Shown: positions 21,002 to 32,634 of the stretch, piece after piece
Layout: each line of letters begins with the position of its first letter
How positions within the stretch are numbered: the first letter of the stretch is position 1
DNA from: Coix lacryma-jobi var. lacryma-jobi
Taxonomy: Eukaryota; Streptophyta; Magnoliopsida; Poales; Poaceae
DNA: 64,000 bases
Direction of reading: 5' to 3'
Assembly (NCBI GenBank): GCA_009763385.1
Contig: CM019824.1
Span: 152,774,305 to 152,838,304, forward strand
The notes under the pieces: model-generated
What the model saw: only the letters and a program-made list of their open reading frames with translations
What the model was told of the DNA's origin: nothing
Databases searched by the model: none
Program-made: the position numbers and the translations under genes

Positions 21002-21745
21002 ATAATTGTATATGCGAGTGAATTTTAATTGGACACGATAGGACATTGCTTAATTGAAAAGCTTACATGTTGATGTTAAGATAAAGACTAGTGGAGTTTA
21101 GAATTATAAGAGAGATAAATATATGGTCTGCTCAACTGCACTACTTGCAGGCTTGCGGATACGGCTTACTACCGGGTGTGGTATAGTAATAAGCCGCAAC
21201 CACATGGGTGCCGGAAGTGTCGAGCAAGTTCATAGAGTCACAGCCACGAGTCCACGACTACGACACCCTCATCCCGTGCAATAGGATTATTGCAAATGTT
21301 AATCATCGTCTCGTAACGCATTCTGCTCTTACTCGAGTAGTAGGAGTGCCTGCTGCAAGGAACTACTGTTGTTACAACTACACGGCAAAAACTACTAGTT
21401 GAAGAGCGTGCAGCACTACTGTTGTGAGCTTAGTACAAGTAGTGGGTCGGGCAGATGTAAAGCAATGTACTATATTTAATCAACTGGATTGGACCTAACA
21501 ACCAGCGACGAAGCTAGAAAAAAAATTAGACAGGATTCAACAAAAGTCTACAGCGATTTAACTCTACGACCCTTCGTAATAGATAAATATATAATAACTT
21601 AAATCATTAGTACGTAAAGTTGAGCCACTGCCACTACCACTTGAACTTGAAAAGTAGTTGATCAAAGTTCTTTTGATATACTAAAAATTAAAATCTATCA
21701 TAAATTAAACATTCAATCACATATCACGGGCTATGTACTCAATTA
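21002..21745. other. intergenic, nothing recognised
   Basis: Short ORFs only. No terminal repeat pair, tRNA or domain was seen. Confidence 0.4.
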
Positions 21746-22002
21746 CTCCCTCCGTCTCAGGATATAAGGCGCGATTTGACTTGGTGCGGTCTTCAAGATT
21801 ATACTTTGACTATTAATTTATATTATTTTATATAACTAATGGAAACAACAAAAATATCATTAGAAAGTATTTGTAAAGATAAATCTAATGGTACCATTAT
21901 TGTACTATATATTTTTTATTTTATTAGACTTATTATTGGTCAAAGTTAATAAAGTTTGAATTTTGAAATACATGCATGCCTTATATCTTGAGATGGAGGG
22001 AG
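21746..22002. mobile_element. Stowaway-like MITE (Tc1/mariner type), TSD TA
   Basis: Inverted ends CTCCCTCCGTCTCAGGATAT and (right, reversed) CTCCCTCCATCTCAAGATAT are flanked by TA on both sides. The element is 257 bp with an AT-rich interior, typical of the CTCCCTCCGT family. Confidence 0.9.
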
Positions 22003-22336
22003 TATACAGCTAAAAAATGACCCTTAAAAAACACATGCCTGCTCCGCTGCTTGGCTGATGCTCGCCTGCTTGCTTCACTGCGCTGCACGCTACGGCCGTC
22101 GACGCCCGCCCGCCCACCCACCTCGTGTAGTCGCGTCCTCGCTTGGCGGCTGGCCTCTCGTCGGCCGCCTCTACGGTGAGCGCCCTGGCCGTCGGAGCCT
22201 GCCCCGCCCGCGGTCGTCTACAAGACCAGGAGTCACGGCCGTGCCGCCTGTGACCCGCGCGAAGCCGCAAACAGAAAGTTGTCGCCGCCGCTAAAACACT
22301 CGCTTAGATGGGGAAGTTCGAGTGAAGGAGGTGGGT
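22003..22336. other. GC-rich stretch without a supported gene
   Basis: Short Arg/Pro-rich ORFs on both strands (around 22010-22294) without domains or splice context. It may be decayed promoter-type or captured sequence. Confidence 0.35.
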
Positions 22337-22692
22337 TACAAGGAATAGTGCTTTACATGACGATCATTTTAGTCATAAATAGTCGAAAAGACGTCACAGT
22401 TAACTTGTCATGACGATCGGAAAATCTGTCATGTATCTCACGTCATACATTTGCTGGACCAACTCGTCATGTATCTCACGTCATACATTTGCTGGACCAA
22501 CTGGAGCCGTCACTGATTGTTATTTCATTTTGTCATAGAATAATTGACAAAGTTTGAGCGAAAAAATCCAAAAAAAATAGGAGAAATGTTTTTAAAATTA
22601 GGGGAAGGGCCCCCACTAGCTAGCTACACCACCCATCTACTTCAATAGTATTTTTTATATTTTTCTGATTTTTTTGCATTTTGCATTAACCA

Positions 22693-22752
22693 ATATTCGA
22701 ACCAGCAACCTCTCGCACATGCGCGTGTAACCTCCACTACCACTCCACCCCT
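22693..22752 (-). other. tRNA-like remnant inside the CACTA-like element
   Basis: The minus strand has GGTGGAGTGGTAGTGGAGG, then GTTGCTGGTTCGAATATT at spacing close to that of a tRNA. These resemble Pol III A and B boxes (B: GGTTCGAAT). No complete cloverleaf could be drawn, so it is a remnant, not a tRNA gene. Confidence 0.5.
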
Positions 22753-22854
22753 TTGTCATTTGTGTCTATATTCCATTTCAATTTTTCTCATATTATGCTA
22801 AACCATGTGTGAATTACTTGTTTGATGCTCTAAACAAATTCAAATAAAAAAGTT

Positions 22855-23185
22855 GTCAACTACAAAGTTTCATAACTTTTCGAGATCTACACTTTTTGTT
22901 TAGAAAGTTTCTTCATTCGAGGTCATTTACAAAATTTGAATTTCAAATTTAAGAAATTTCAAATGTAGTTTTCATTAACAAGATGGTTTCAAATTAAAAA
23001 TTTATTAACTAGAAAGTTTCATAGCTTTTTGAGATTTATGACTTTTATTTTGGCTATTTTTCATCTGAGGTATTTTGAAAATTTTGAATTTCAAAATTTT
23101 AAAATTTAAATGCAGTTTTGCATGACAACATGATTTCAAATTAAAAGTTGTTAACTATAAAGTTTCATAAATTTTTGACCTTTTC
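22855..23185. repeat. diverged tandem repeats of about 135 bp
   Basis: Three units near 22860, 22995 and 23145 begin ACTA(C/G/T)AAAGTTTCATA followed by GAGAT(C/T)TA and TTTCAAAT. They drift strongly. Such internal repeats are common in grass CACTA derivatives. Confidence 0.6.
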
Positions 23186-23211
23186 AACTTTCATAGATCT
23201 TTAAAAAAACA

Positions 23212-23410
23212 AGGCCCATGTTGGCAAAAAAAACAGGGCCCATGTTGGCAGGCCATATCAGCGCCATGCAAAAAAAAAAACCACGTCATCGCCATGTTGG
23301 AATAAACAAGGCCCATGTTGGCCGGCCACGCAAAAAAAAATCAAAGCCCATGTTGGCAGGCCATATCAGCGTCTTGCAAAAAAACAAGTCATGTCATCGC
23401 CATGTTGGAC
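23212..23410. repeat. minisatellite GGCCCATGTTGGC
   Basis: The phrase (A)AGGCCCATGTTGGC is repeated, followed by AGGCCATATCAGCG(C/T), CATGCAAAAAAA and CGTCATCGCCATGTTGGA in two larger units of about 110 bp. Confidence 0.75.
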
Positions 23411-23595
23411 GTTGAGCTGTGACGAAACGAAAGTATCCGTCATAGATCTATCACTCAATTGCTAAGATATGCAAAAATAATTCATGACGTTCATATCGTC
23501 ATATATAAATCACCTAACAAATGAAGAATATGATTCTATGATGCTTTCTTAGAACGTCATCGAAAACCGTCATATAAAGCACCATTTCTTGTATA

Positions 23596-23952
23596 CGGGA
23601 TGCAACGGACGGATACCCCAATAGGATTTGTTTCACGATTGAGCTTAGATCGTGTGATGTTCTGCCTCCATGAACTATAAAAGCCCAATAATTAAAAGAG
23701 CTATTTTCCATCTCTATTCTCTAATAAATGTTAGCCCCCTCCTAATCCATATATTTATGCATAAAAATTTAAGGTGAGGCTTTAAAGGCTCCACGTACTC
23801 GGCGTCAGTAGGCAGGGCTGAAGCCCGATCTGCCCGGCCGCTAGCTTTGTCGCTGCTAACAATTTAATATTGTGGTGTGCCTGCTCCTTACTTCTCCGTC
23901 AGTTCCGAAATAAGTAACCCTTTAGCTAGACAGAGTAAAAAGTTAGTTATTA
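23596..23952. other. intergenic, nothing recognised
   Basis: No coding sequence, repeat pair or RNA was recognised between the CACTA-like element and the next transposon. Confidence 0.4.
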
Positions 23953-23955
23953 TTA

Positions 23956-25109
23956 GGGCCTGTTTGGTAGAGATTCAGATCCACCAGATTCGGATTCAGT
24001 AGCTTGGATTCACTAAAATATTTGCCAAACGCTCTAGATTCACCAGATTCAGATTCATCAAAACAGTGGATCTGAGGGGCAGATTCACCATTTTGGTGGA
24101 GCTCCTCAAGGGGTGCTCCACCAACTCAAGTTTGGTGGAGTTGGAGAAAATTACCCACCACTTCCACTCGTTACACAACTTACCGGTTCATTTCTATTTC
24201 CTTCTTTCTTCGTACGCGTCGTCCTCTCTCCCTCCGTCACACTGCTCGTCCGGCGACTGAGCTCGCCCTGCCCCGTGCCCGTCCGACCGAGCTCGCCCAG
24301 GCCAGCCACACCTCCCGAGCACGATCTAGCCGGCGGCCCTGCCCCGCGCCTGCCCCGGCGGCGCCAGCTGCGGCCGCCCGTACTGGTGGTGCCGCCTCGC
24401 CTTGTGGCTGCGCCGCCCCGGCCGCACCGCCGCGAGCTGTGGCCGCTCCGGTCGGGTCGCGCGTCGCCGCGAGCTTTGGCCGCTCCGGCCAGGTCGCGCG
24501 CCACCGCGAGGTGTGGCCGCGCCCACCCTGGTTGTGTCGCTCCAGTCTGGCTGCGGCTCGCCCGGCCGCCGCGCCATCTCCCAGCGGCCGCGGCTCGCCC
24601 GGCCGCCGCACCATCTCCTAGCTGCCGCTGCGCTTGTGCTTGTGCGCGCAGGTGACAGCCACTACACGAACAGGCACAAGGGGATGAGGAGAAGCAAACA
24701 AGGAGTCTAGTCACCATTGCAACACGCCAGGACAAGCCTGAATCGATTCTTTGATCCCACTCTCTCTGTTCTGTTCTGCTCCCAGCGTCAGCGGCTCACT
24801 CGGCCGCGGCGCCGTCTCCCAGCGGCCGCGACTGTTGTGCCCCGCGTCGTGGCTTACCCCGGTCGTGCCCTGCTTTTCTTTTTTTTTGGCGTTGATTCAT
24901 TGAGGAGGAAGAAGGATGAGTGTGGTTGACCAGTGGGCCCAATCCCAAAATAGGGCATTCCAATAAAAATACCCTTCTGTGAATCTAGAGCTGTTGGATT
25001 TGCCAAACAGTTTTTTTTGTAGATTTCAGATTCACGGTGGATCTGATCCACGGTGAATCCTAGATTCAGATTCGCATTTTTGAGTGGTGAATCACTGCCA
25101 AACATGCCC
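23956..25109. mobile_element. PIF/Harbinger-like element with GC-rich core
   Basis: Ends GGGCCTGTTTGGTAGAGATT and (right, reversed) GGGCATGTTTGGCAGTGATT are flanked by TTA (23953-23955 and 25110-25112). The TIR regions have repeated GATTCAGATTCA / GGTGAATC pieces. Between about 24240 and 24880 the sequence turns very GC-rich, with tandem repeats of about 48 bp containing GCCGCGAGCTTTGGCCGCTC. No transposase is seen and the core may be captured host DNA. The overlapping ORFs on both strands are not supported. Confidence 0.75.
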
Positions 25110-25112
25110 TTA

Positions 25113-25528
25113 GACGAAGGGAGTATGTGTGATTTACGTATGCTGTTTCATCTATCTTATTTAGCTCATCATGCCCGACTCTACCCTTCAAGACCGAGCT
25201 AGACATTCCTTACCTTTATTTATCATGCCACTTTTGTTGTTGTTGACTCAGCACAACCGCGTGTCACAACCTTTGCACAGTTTCGCCGTCCTCGTTGCTG
25301 CTTGTACTACAGCCTCAGGTGAAAGAAACCCTGCTGAAATTTGCCCGCCGTCGACCGTCGTCACCAAAGGAGGCCCGTCAATAATCGGGAAGAACGAAAT
25401 TTAAAAGACTTTCTAACACATACAGGAAAAAACTATACTACTTCAGCCTTCTATGCCCCTAAAATATGCGCGTCTATATGGATCTCACTAGCAAGCTGAG
25501 TTGTTTGACGGGGGCCCTTCTAGGACAA
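25113..25528. other. intergenic, nothing recognised
   Basis: A 77-codon ORF (25171-25404) has no recognisable feature. No repeats were seen. Confidence 0.4.
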
Positions 25529-25758
25529 AGGCCTGTTTATCCCAAATATTTACAAGATTCCTCATTACATCAAATCTTTAGACGCATGCATGAAGTATTA
25601 AATGTAGGTAAAAAAATAACTAATTGCACAATTTGTTTGTAAATGTCGAGACGAATCTTTTGAGTCTAGTTGGTCCATATTTGGATAAAGTTTGTCAAAT
25701 AACAACAAAAGTGCTACAAGAACTTTACATCCAAAATTCTTCCAACTAAACACACCAA
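25529..25758. mobile_element. MITE of the GGCCTGTTTA family
   Basis: The interior (TAGACGCATGCATGAAGTAT, AATGTAGGTAAAAAAATAAC, GAGACGAATCTTTTGAGTCT, TTTGTCAAATAACAAC) matches the element at 56027-56255 in the same orientation. The ends are GGCCTGTTTATCCC and CCAACTAAACACACC. Confidence 0.8.
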
Positions 25759-26048
25759 TCATTAAAGTAGGGAATGCAATGAAAGGAGTGGGGAGCAACG
25801 ATGATGAGAGAAGAAAGGCTCGCTCTGCTGCCTTGCTAGCTACCTAAAAAGCTTTTTTAGGGGCTGGATGAGAAGAGAAAACTACTCGTACTACGGTACT
25901 CCTACATCAGCATTTGTCAAGATTCCCAATGTTGTCATCCTCACCCTGGCCTGCTTTATGAGGGCAGCAAATCATTAAGCCATGTTCTTGTTGCATGCCT
26001 TAAGTAGAATCAATCACTTTGCGTAATGGCACTTTTCATGGTGCGTCA
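25759..26048. other. intergenic, nothing recognised
   Basis: Only short ORFs. No repeat or RNA signature was seen. Confidence 0.4.
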
Positions 26049-27177
26049 CAATTCTTTTTTTTTCGAGATCGGGGATATAGCCCGTTTTTCATTAAGCAGA
26101 GGAGAATGGTCAATAGACCTACACATAGTTGATAAAAGAGATCCGCTAGTAATCCCAAAGATTGCCGACGAAATCCCGACACAGACAGACAGCAAGAAAA
26201 CATGAGAGGAAGGTCACCACCTCCGACACCAACCAACCAACCAACCAACTGAAATATGCCTGCAACAAGAGATACATCCGTGCAAAGGTCACCAATCGAT
26301 GAGGTCAAGCCGCGGTGGCAAAGCATCCACCAGAGCCTCAAGCGACCAGGTAGTGTGGTGAGGTGAAACCGCCAGTGCCCAGGTAGACACTGCGAAGGAG
26401 ACGTCGTACACGAACCTCCAGCGACCAGGAAGTCGCAAGGTAGACCTCCAGCGACCAGGTAGCCGCGAGGCAACCGCCAATGACCAGGAAGCCACTGCGA
26501 AGGGAACGTCAAACCGCCAGTGGCCAGGTAGCCATTGCGAAAGGTGTGACGACACCAACACCCAAACTGGTCAACCCAAAGCGACGAGGAGATGAAGCAG
26601 AGGCAGACATATCACCGGCGAAGGTGGCAAGTGGCAGGCTGCGGTAGTGCTCCAACGTAGCCTTCAAGAAGGGTCTTGACGTCCACAGACGCCAACAACG
26701 TTGGTACGCACAGAGTCAGTCACGACCCAGCCTACCCGGACGGACACGAGCTTCGACGACGCCTCCAAGAAGGAATATGACGCACACTGCGCCACCGCCG
26801 CCAGCCCGGACGAGCCGGGCTAGCTTTTCACCCAGCTTTACCATTCCGGAGAACGACAACGAACCACAGCAACCACCATACCACCAAGGCAGGCAAGAAC
26901 CGAGCACAGAGTAGCAAGCTGGCACACAAGCACCAGAGCCAGCCGTGGGCAAAGCTTCGCATTCGCGCCATCACGTTAACCTGCAACGAGCCCCGACGGC
27001 GGCAGCAGCTGGCCGCGCGCGAGCGGCGTCGCCCGAGCCCCCGTGCCCTGCACAGGCCGCTCCGCGTGCAGCCTGGCCCGCATGGGAGCCGTGCGCCGGA
27101 ACCCCTAGATCCGGCCGTTGGGAGCCCGGATCCGGCCGTGGGGAGCCCGGATTCGGCTGCAGGGAGCCCGGGGCCGG
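26049..27177 (-). other. GC-rich sequence with a possible LINE-like 3' end
   Basis: Read on the minus strand, the left edge ends in TTAATGAAAAACGGGC ... TCGAAAAAAAAA (26080-26049), like the 3' end of grass non-LTR retroelements. Repeats of about 45 bp with CCAGCGACCAGGTAGCCGCG lie at 26330-26545. The long minus-strand ORFs (for example 26036-26512 and 26828-27262) follow these repeats and high GC and show no domain. The right-hand end of such an element was not found. Confidence 0.4.
26330..26545. repeat. minisatellite with GACCAGGTAGCC core
   Basis: About five units share ACC(G/T)CCAG(T/C)G(G/A)CCAGG(T/A)AG(C/A)C(A/G)C and vary in length from 30 to 60 bp. Confidence 0.7.
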
Positions 27178-27689
27178 CTAACGCGGCCGCCGGCGCCCGA
27201 GCTGGGTTGCAGGCGCGAAACCCTAGGGGCGCCGCCGGCCGGCGCCACCACCGCCCGACCACGAAGCCACCCGGTCCGGCCGCGGAGGACTGGCCGAGGG
27301 AACACAGATCCGGCCGCCAGCCCCAAAGTTGAAGGGGAGAAGGTGGAGAAGCGGAGGGGAGAAGAGGGAGGAAGAGGAGGACGCGAGAGAGAGAGCGCGG
27401 GGAGGAAGCAAGGGAGCCCCTGCTGGCCGCCGCCGCCGGCGAGGAGGAGGCGCGGCAGCGGCAGCCGGAGAAGGCGGGCAGGTGGGCTGTGGGGCGGCGG
27501 GGGAGGGACCCCTCGAGTCGCCCCCGGAGGACGGCGCGAGCCCGTGCATGAAATGTGGGATTTGAGTCCCAAGATGTGAGCTCCCGTCCAAGGCTTGTTT
27601 CCCGGGATTCAACTTTTCCACCTCTTTGGAAGCAAAAATTCAGTGGGGCGGGCTAGCTCTACCTTGCGTAGTGTAGGGGATGACGGGGC
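27178..27689. repeat. left copy of the ~510-bp direct repeat flanking the copia insertion
   Basis: The stretch starting CTAACGCGGCCGCCGG and ending GATGACGGGGC recurs at 36972-37483 (offset 9,794) with no difference that I can see. The copy here runs straight into the LTR at 27690. It is high-GC DNA with ORFs on both strands but no recognised gene. Confidence 0.95.
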
Positions 27690-28200
27690 TGTTAGATCCA
27701 ATCGGATCACTTAGTGTTAATAGGCTCGGGATTAGGTTAAACAGTGGATGAACAAATGCTTAATATGCAACACAGTGAAAGTAAAGAACAATAGGGTTAG
27801 AGAATCGACCATCTCCGGTGGGCTTGGAACTTGATCCGGCGTCCGCCATAGGCCTCTCTCGTCGTTCTTGCGGGTCCGGATGAGGAGGAAGAAGCCGGCG
27901 TGGGGAGGCGCTCGGTGCAGTGAAGGTCGCGCGGTTGGAGTCGACGCAGCGGCGGCGGGGAGGGCTTCCCGTCACTGGCTGCGAGACCCTAGATCGGATT
28001 AGGGTTGGGGATGTCGGTGGGGGGTCTCTGGCGGCTCAGACGAACCTCGTGCCTTGTGCCTTGGCCCCCACCTCCCTTTTATATCCCGCAGTGTGACAGG
28101 GGCCCTCCAACCATTAATGGGTTGGGCTCCCCGATCAGGAGCGGATCAAGTTAGATAAAAGGGCCGTTGGGCCCAGTAACTAGGGAGATCAATACTAACA
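27690..28200 (-). repeat. copia LTR 1 (3' LTR of the full copy)
   Basis: 511 bp, TGTTAGATCC ... ATACTAACA. It ends next to the polypurine tract. The TATA-like GATATAAAAGGG on the minus strand is near 28074-28085. The preceding five bases GGGGC occur once at the uninterrupted copy of the target (37479-37483), as expected for the insertion site. Confidence 0.92.
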
Positions 28201-28393
28201 TTCTCCCCCTTGATCTCCTAATAACTTATCTTATTCTTATCTTAAATACTCAACTCATATGGCTCTATTCCATTATAAAGAAAAGCATCGAGCGCGTCTC
28301 GTCGTCACAACCAAGCGTCGTTGGACTTGACGGCTACAATACATCTCTCTAATTTGAAACAGAGTTCTAACTTGGGCCCTAAGTGTTCAGGAA

Positions 28394-31300
28394 TCATAGG
28401 CTTTCCCTTAACCCCATGCCGGCTACGTGTCTTCTAAACACGTTGGGTGGTAAGCCTTTTGTCAACGGATCCGCTAACATCTTATCTGTACTTATATGCT
28501 CAAGGCTAATGACATGATCCCGAACTTTATCTTTCACAACATAGTACTTAATGTCAATGTGTTTGGCAGCACCACTTGACCTATTGTTGTGAGCATATTC
28601 AACTGCAGGATTATTATCGCAGTATAACTTAAGTGGTTTCTGAATGCTGTCTACCACTGCTAATCCGGGTAAGAATTTCTTGAGCCAGTTCACCTGCCCC
28701 GAGGCCTCATAACATGCTACAAACTCCGCATACATTGTGGATGATGTAACGAGAGTTTGTTTAGAGCTTTTCCACGATATAGCCCCACCTGCAAGGGTGA
28801 AAATATAACCCGAAGTGGATTTTCTTTCCTCCCCCGCATAATCTGAATCTGAGAACCCTACAATCTCAAGGGAATCTGATCTCTTATAGGTTAGCATGAA
28901 GCCTTTTGTGCCCTGCAAATAACGCAAGACTTTCTTTACTAATTTCCAGTGCTCTATGCCTGGATTTTTCTGATATCTGCCAAGTAACCCGGTAACAAAA
29001 GCTATGTCAGGGCGAGTACAAATTTGAGCATATTGTAAACTTCCGACAGCGGATGCATAAGGAACTGATCTCATTTGCTCGAGCTCTATCTGATTCTTGG
29101 GACACTGATGTTCCCCATACTTATCGCCCTTGACTATGGGTGCAGGTGACGGGCTGCACTTATGCATACTATATTTCTTAAGAATCTTATCTATGTATGT
29201 ATTCTGAGACAAGCCTAATACCCCTCTGCATCTATCACGGTGAATCTCTATCCCCAGAACAAAAGAGGCCTCACCGAGATCCTTCATATCAAAATGTGAG
29301 GACAAGAACTTCTTTGTTTCCATTAGCAGTCCGACATCATTGCTTGCCAGCAAAATATCGTCCACATATAGAACCAAGAAGATGAACTTACTATTCTTAA
29401 ACTTTGTGTACACACAGTTATCCTCAACATTAGCTTTAAACCCAAAACGTCTGATGGTGTTATCAAACTTCAAGTACCACTGTCTCGAAGCTTGTTTTAA
29501 CCCATAAATGGACTTTCTTAGTCGACATCCCATCTTTTCTTTTCCTTCCACAACAAAACCTTTCGGTTGTGCCATGTAAACATCTTCTTCTAGATCCCCA
29601 TTAAGGAATGCCGTCTTAACATCCATTTGATGTAACTCTAAGTCATAATGTGCCACTAGCGCCATTATAATTCTAAAAGAATCCTTACATGAGACAGGAG
29701 AAAAGGTCTCATTGTAATCAATTCCTTCTCTTTGGGTAAAACCTTTTGCCACAAGTCGCGCTTTATATCTCTCAATGTTCCCTTGGGAGTCACATTTGGT
29801 TTTGTAGACCCATTTACAGCCTACTGTTTTGGCTCCTTTAGGAATTTCCACTAAATCCCAAACATTGTTGGAATCCATGGAACTTAGCTCATCTTTCATG
29901 GCTTCTAGCCACTTATCTGAGTGCTCGCTTCTCATGGCTTGTTCATATGTTGTGGGATCATCCTCCATATGAAACTCTTCGGCCTCATAGACTTCATAAT
30001 CATCTGAGATAGCTGATCTTCTAACTCTATGTGACCTTCTAATGTTCTCATTATTTGGCGCCATTTGGGGCTGTTGTTGTTCTTCCCCATGCACGACAGG
30101 TTCTAATGGCTCCTGAAGGACAGGTTCCAGATTCTCATTTTCTGTCTGCAAGGGAGGCTCAACAACAGGTGCTGGCACTACAGTGCTTGACACCGTTGGT
30201 GCAGCAACAACAGGTAGCATAAAGTATGGTTCCTGAAACATCGGAGTAGGGGCGTGAACCCGTTTTTCCTCTAAGTTGACATCTTGAACCACCTTGCTCC
30301 CCCTGATCACATCATGTTCTAAAAACTCAGCATGTCTTGTTTCTACAAACTTTGTATGCCTGTCAGGGCAATAAAAGCGGTAGCCTTTTGATCTGTCTGG
30401 GTAGCCAATGAAATGGCAACTAACAGTCTTAGGATCTAATTTTCCTGAATTTGGGTTAAAGACTTTAGCCTCAGCTGGACAGCCCCACACCCTTAAATGC
30501 TTAAGTGAGGGTACTCTGTTTGTCCATAACTCATACGGTGTCTTAGGCACCGACTTACTGGGTACACGATTAAGGATATGAATGGCGGTTTTTAACGCCT
30601 CCATCCACAGACTTATCGGTAAAGTGGAGTAACTGACCATGCTTCTTACCATATCCATCAGGGTACGGTTTCTTCTTTCAGCCACTCCATTTTGCTGAGG
30701 TTCTCCTGGCATTGAATACTGAGCAACTATGCCATGCTCCTGAAGGAACTTTGCAAAAGGTCCTGGAACTTGACCATACGGGGTATGTCGCCCATAGTAT
30801 TCTCCACCACGATCTGATCTTACTATCTTAATTTTCTTATTGTGTTGATTTTCTACTTCTGCCTTAAATATCTGAAACTTATCTAAAGCTTCTGATCTTT
30901 CTTTAATCGGATAGATGTAGCCATAACGTGAGTAGTCATCAGTGAATGTTATAAACGAGTCGTAACCATCCACACTCATGACGGGAAACGGTCCACATAT
31001 GTCGGTGTGGATTATTTCTAAAGTCCCTGCACTTCGTTTGGCATTTTTCTTAATTTTCTTAACATACTTACCTTTAATGCAATCAACACATTGATCTAAT
31101 TCTGATAGTTCTAATGGCGGAAGAATTTCAGTCTTGACTAATCTATTAATTCTCCCCCTCGAAATGTGGCCTAATCGACAATGCCACAATTTCGAAGAGT
31201 CAACCTGAATATTCTTACGCTTTTTACTTACATTCATAGACGAGGAAGCAATCTTATTCTCAGAACTTATAACATTAACATTCTCAGAGATGGATAACAA

Positions 31301-32634
31301 ATAAAGTTTGTCTTGTCGGAAGGCAAGACCAACACACTGATTATTAAAAAATATCTTACACTTGCCATCTCCAAAATGACAAGCCAATCCATCATCATCT
31401 AACTTAGACACACTTATTAAGTTTCGATGCAAAGAAGGAACATAGAGTACATCATGAAGCCTGAGTACAAAACCATTTACTAATTCTAATGATACGTCTC
31501 CAATGGCTTGGACGTCGGCTTGTACTCCATTAGCCACCTTAATGGTTCTTTCTCCTCTTTGCAGGATCTTCCTCGTAGCGAACCCCTGAAAAGAATTAGC
31601 AACATGAGTAGTTGCACCTGAATCAACCCACCAAGTGGATTTGTCATAACTTAGAAACAAGGATTCATCTACAAATGTAATAATATCCTCACCATTCTTA
31701 CTCAGGAACTTCAGGAATCCAGGACAATCTTTCATCCAATGCCCTCTTTCCTTGCAGTACATGCACTGATCTTTGTCTACAGGGATCTTCTGTCCCTTCT
31801 GGTACTGAGACTGAGCTAGGAACTGAGGCTGAGGAGGGAACTGAGGTTGAGATTGGAACTGAGGTGCCTTTCCCTTGGCATTAGCATTGGAGGATGAGCT
31901 GCCATCCCACTTTGGTTTCCCTTGTGGTTTAGCATTCTTATTGAAAAACTTTCTCTTATTATCCTTCACATAGAGAGCAGAGTCCCCACGTGAAGCCTTA
32001 ATGCGCTCTTCCTCTTGAACGCACATACTAATGAGCTTGTCCATGTTCCAGTCATCAGGCAACATGTCATAGTTGACACTAAAAGTGTCAAACTCACTTG
32101 GCAGTGAGGCAAAGATCATGTGAATGACAAAAGGATCAGGTAACTTAATTTTCATGGACTCAAGCTTAGCAGCTATGGTGCTCATTCTTAGTATGTGGTC
32201 TCTAACGCCACCACCATTGTATTTCTTATTGCAAAGCTCTTTGATAAGAGCACTTGCCTGAGACTTAGTAGTTGCATGGAACTGATTCTTAACATGATCT
32301 AAATACTCAGCAATGGTGGGTGTCTCAGGGATGGACCCTCTGATAGGCTCTGAAATAGTAGCCTTAGCTAAAGTGAGACATTTCTTATTGGAACTGTCCC
32401 ATTGCCTTTTCTCAAGGTCATAGGACATCCTCTTATCAGCATGATCTCTTTTGCGTGTCGCAAAAGCAGCATCTTCCTCATTCTCCTCTCTCACTGGCTC
32501 CTCTGGAGCAACGGGACACGGTGATGAGAGAGCAAGGTCATTGTTCGTCATGACCAAGGCTAACTCAAGCTGCTCGCGCCACTTCTTATAGTTGTTCCCA
32601 GTCAGAGGTGGAATCTGAGCGATCCAGTTGATTC
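28394..32634 (-). CDS. Ty1/copia gag-pol polyprotein, intact main exon
   Basis: An uninterrupted minus-strand frame of about 1,410 codons. Gag (YKKWREQLELALVMTNND on) is followed by a zinc knuckle CMYCKERGHWMKDC (near 31770), protease WWVDSGATTH (near 31635), integrase finger (LWHCRLGHIS, CVDCIKGK) and its D,D35E core (HTDICGPF, VRSDRGGEYYG, NGVAERRNRT). Reverse transcriptase has KARLVAKGFTQREGIDYNETF, QMDVKTAFLNG and LYVDDILLAS. RNase H has GFSDSDYAGEE and LYCDNNPAV. Coding sequence continues upstream of the first Met to a likely splice acceptor (TTTTCAG|GAATC, 32635/32634), so a short 5' exon should exist; I could not place it. No frameshift or stop is visible. With two identical LTRs this copy could still be mobile. 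It encodes capsid, protease, integrase and reverse transcriptase for cytoplasmic particles and nuclear integration. Confidence 0.92.

Larger units (their letters stand above)
22337..23595. mobile_element. non-autonomous CACTA-like element with degenerate ends
   Basis: The left end TACAAGGAATAGTGCTTTAC followed by ATGACG pairs with the right end (reverse complement) TACAAGAAATGGTGCTTTAT followed by ATGACG. Both resemble the grass CACTACAAGAAAT terminus, though the first bases are lost. Subterminal GACG/CGTC-rich motifs (TCATGACGATC, CGTCATATA) recur at both sides. The inside has no transposase. It carries a tRNA-like piece, diverged tandem repeats and a poly(A)-containing minisatellite. Confidence 0.7.

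Noticed and set aside
24113..24735. Overlapping ORFs of 125-194 codons
   Set aside because: They lie in the GC-rich, tandemly repeated core of a Harbinger-like element and show no domain or start context.
26036..27621. Several GC-rich ORFs (26036-26512, 26828-27262, 27105-27621)
   Set aside because: They are open on both strands, contain minisatellites and have no recognised domain. Part is simply duplicated at 36968-37415.
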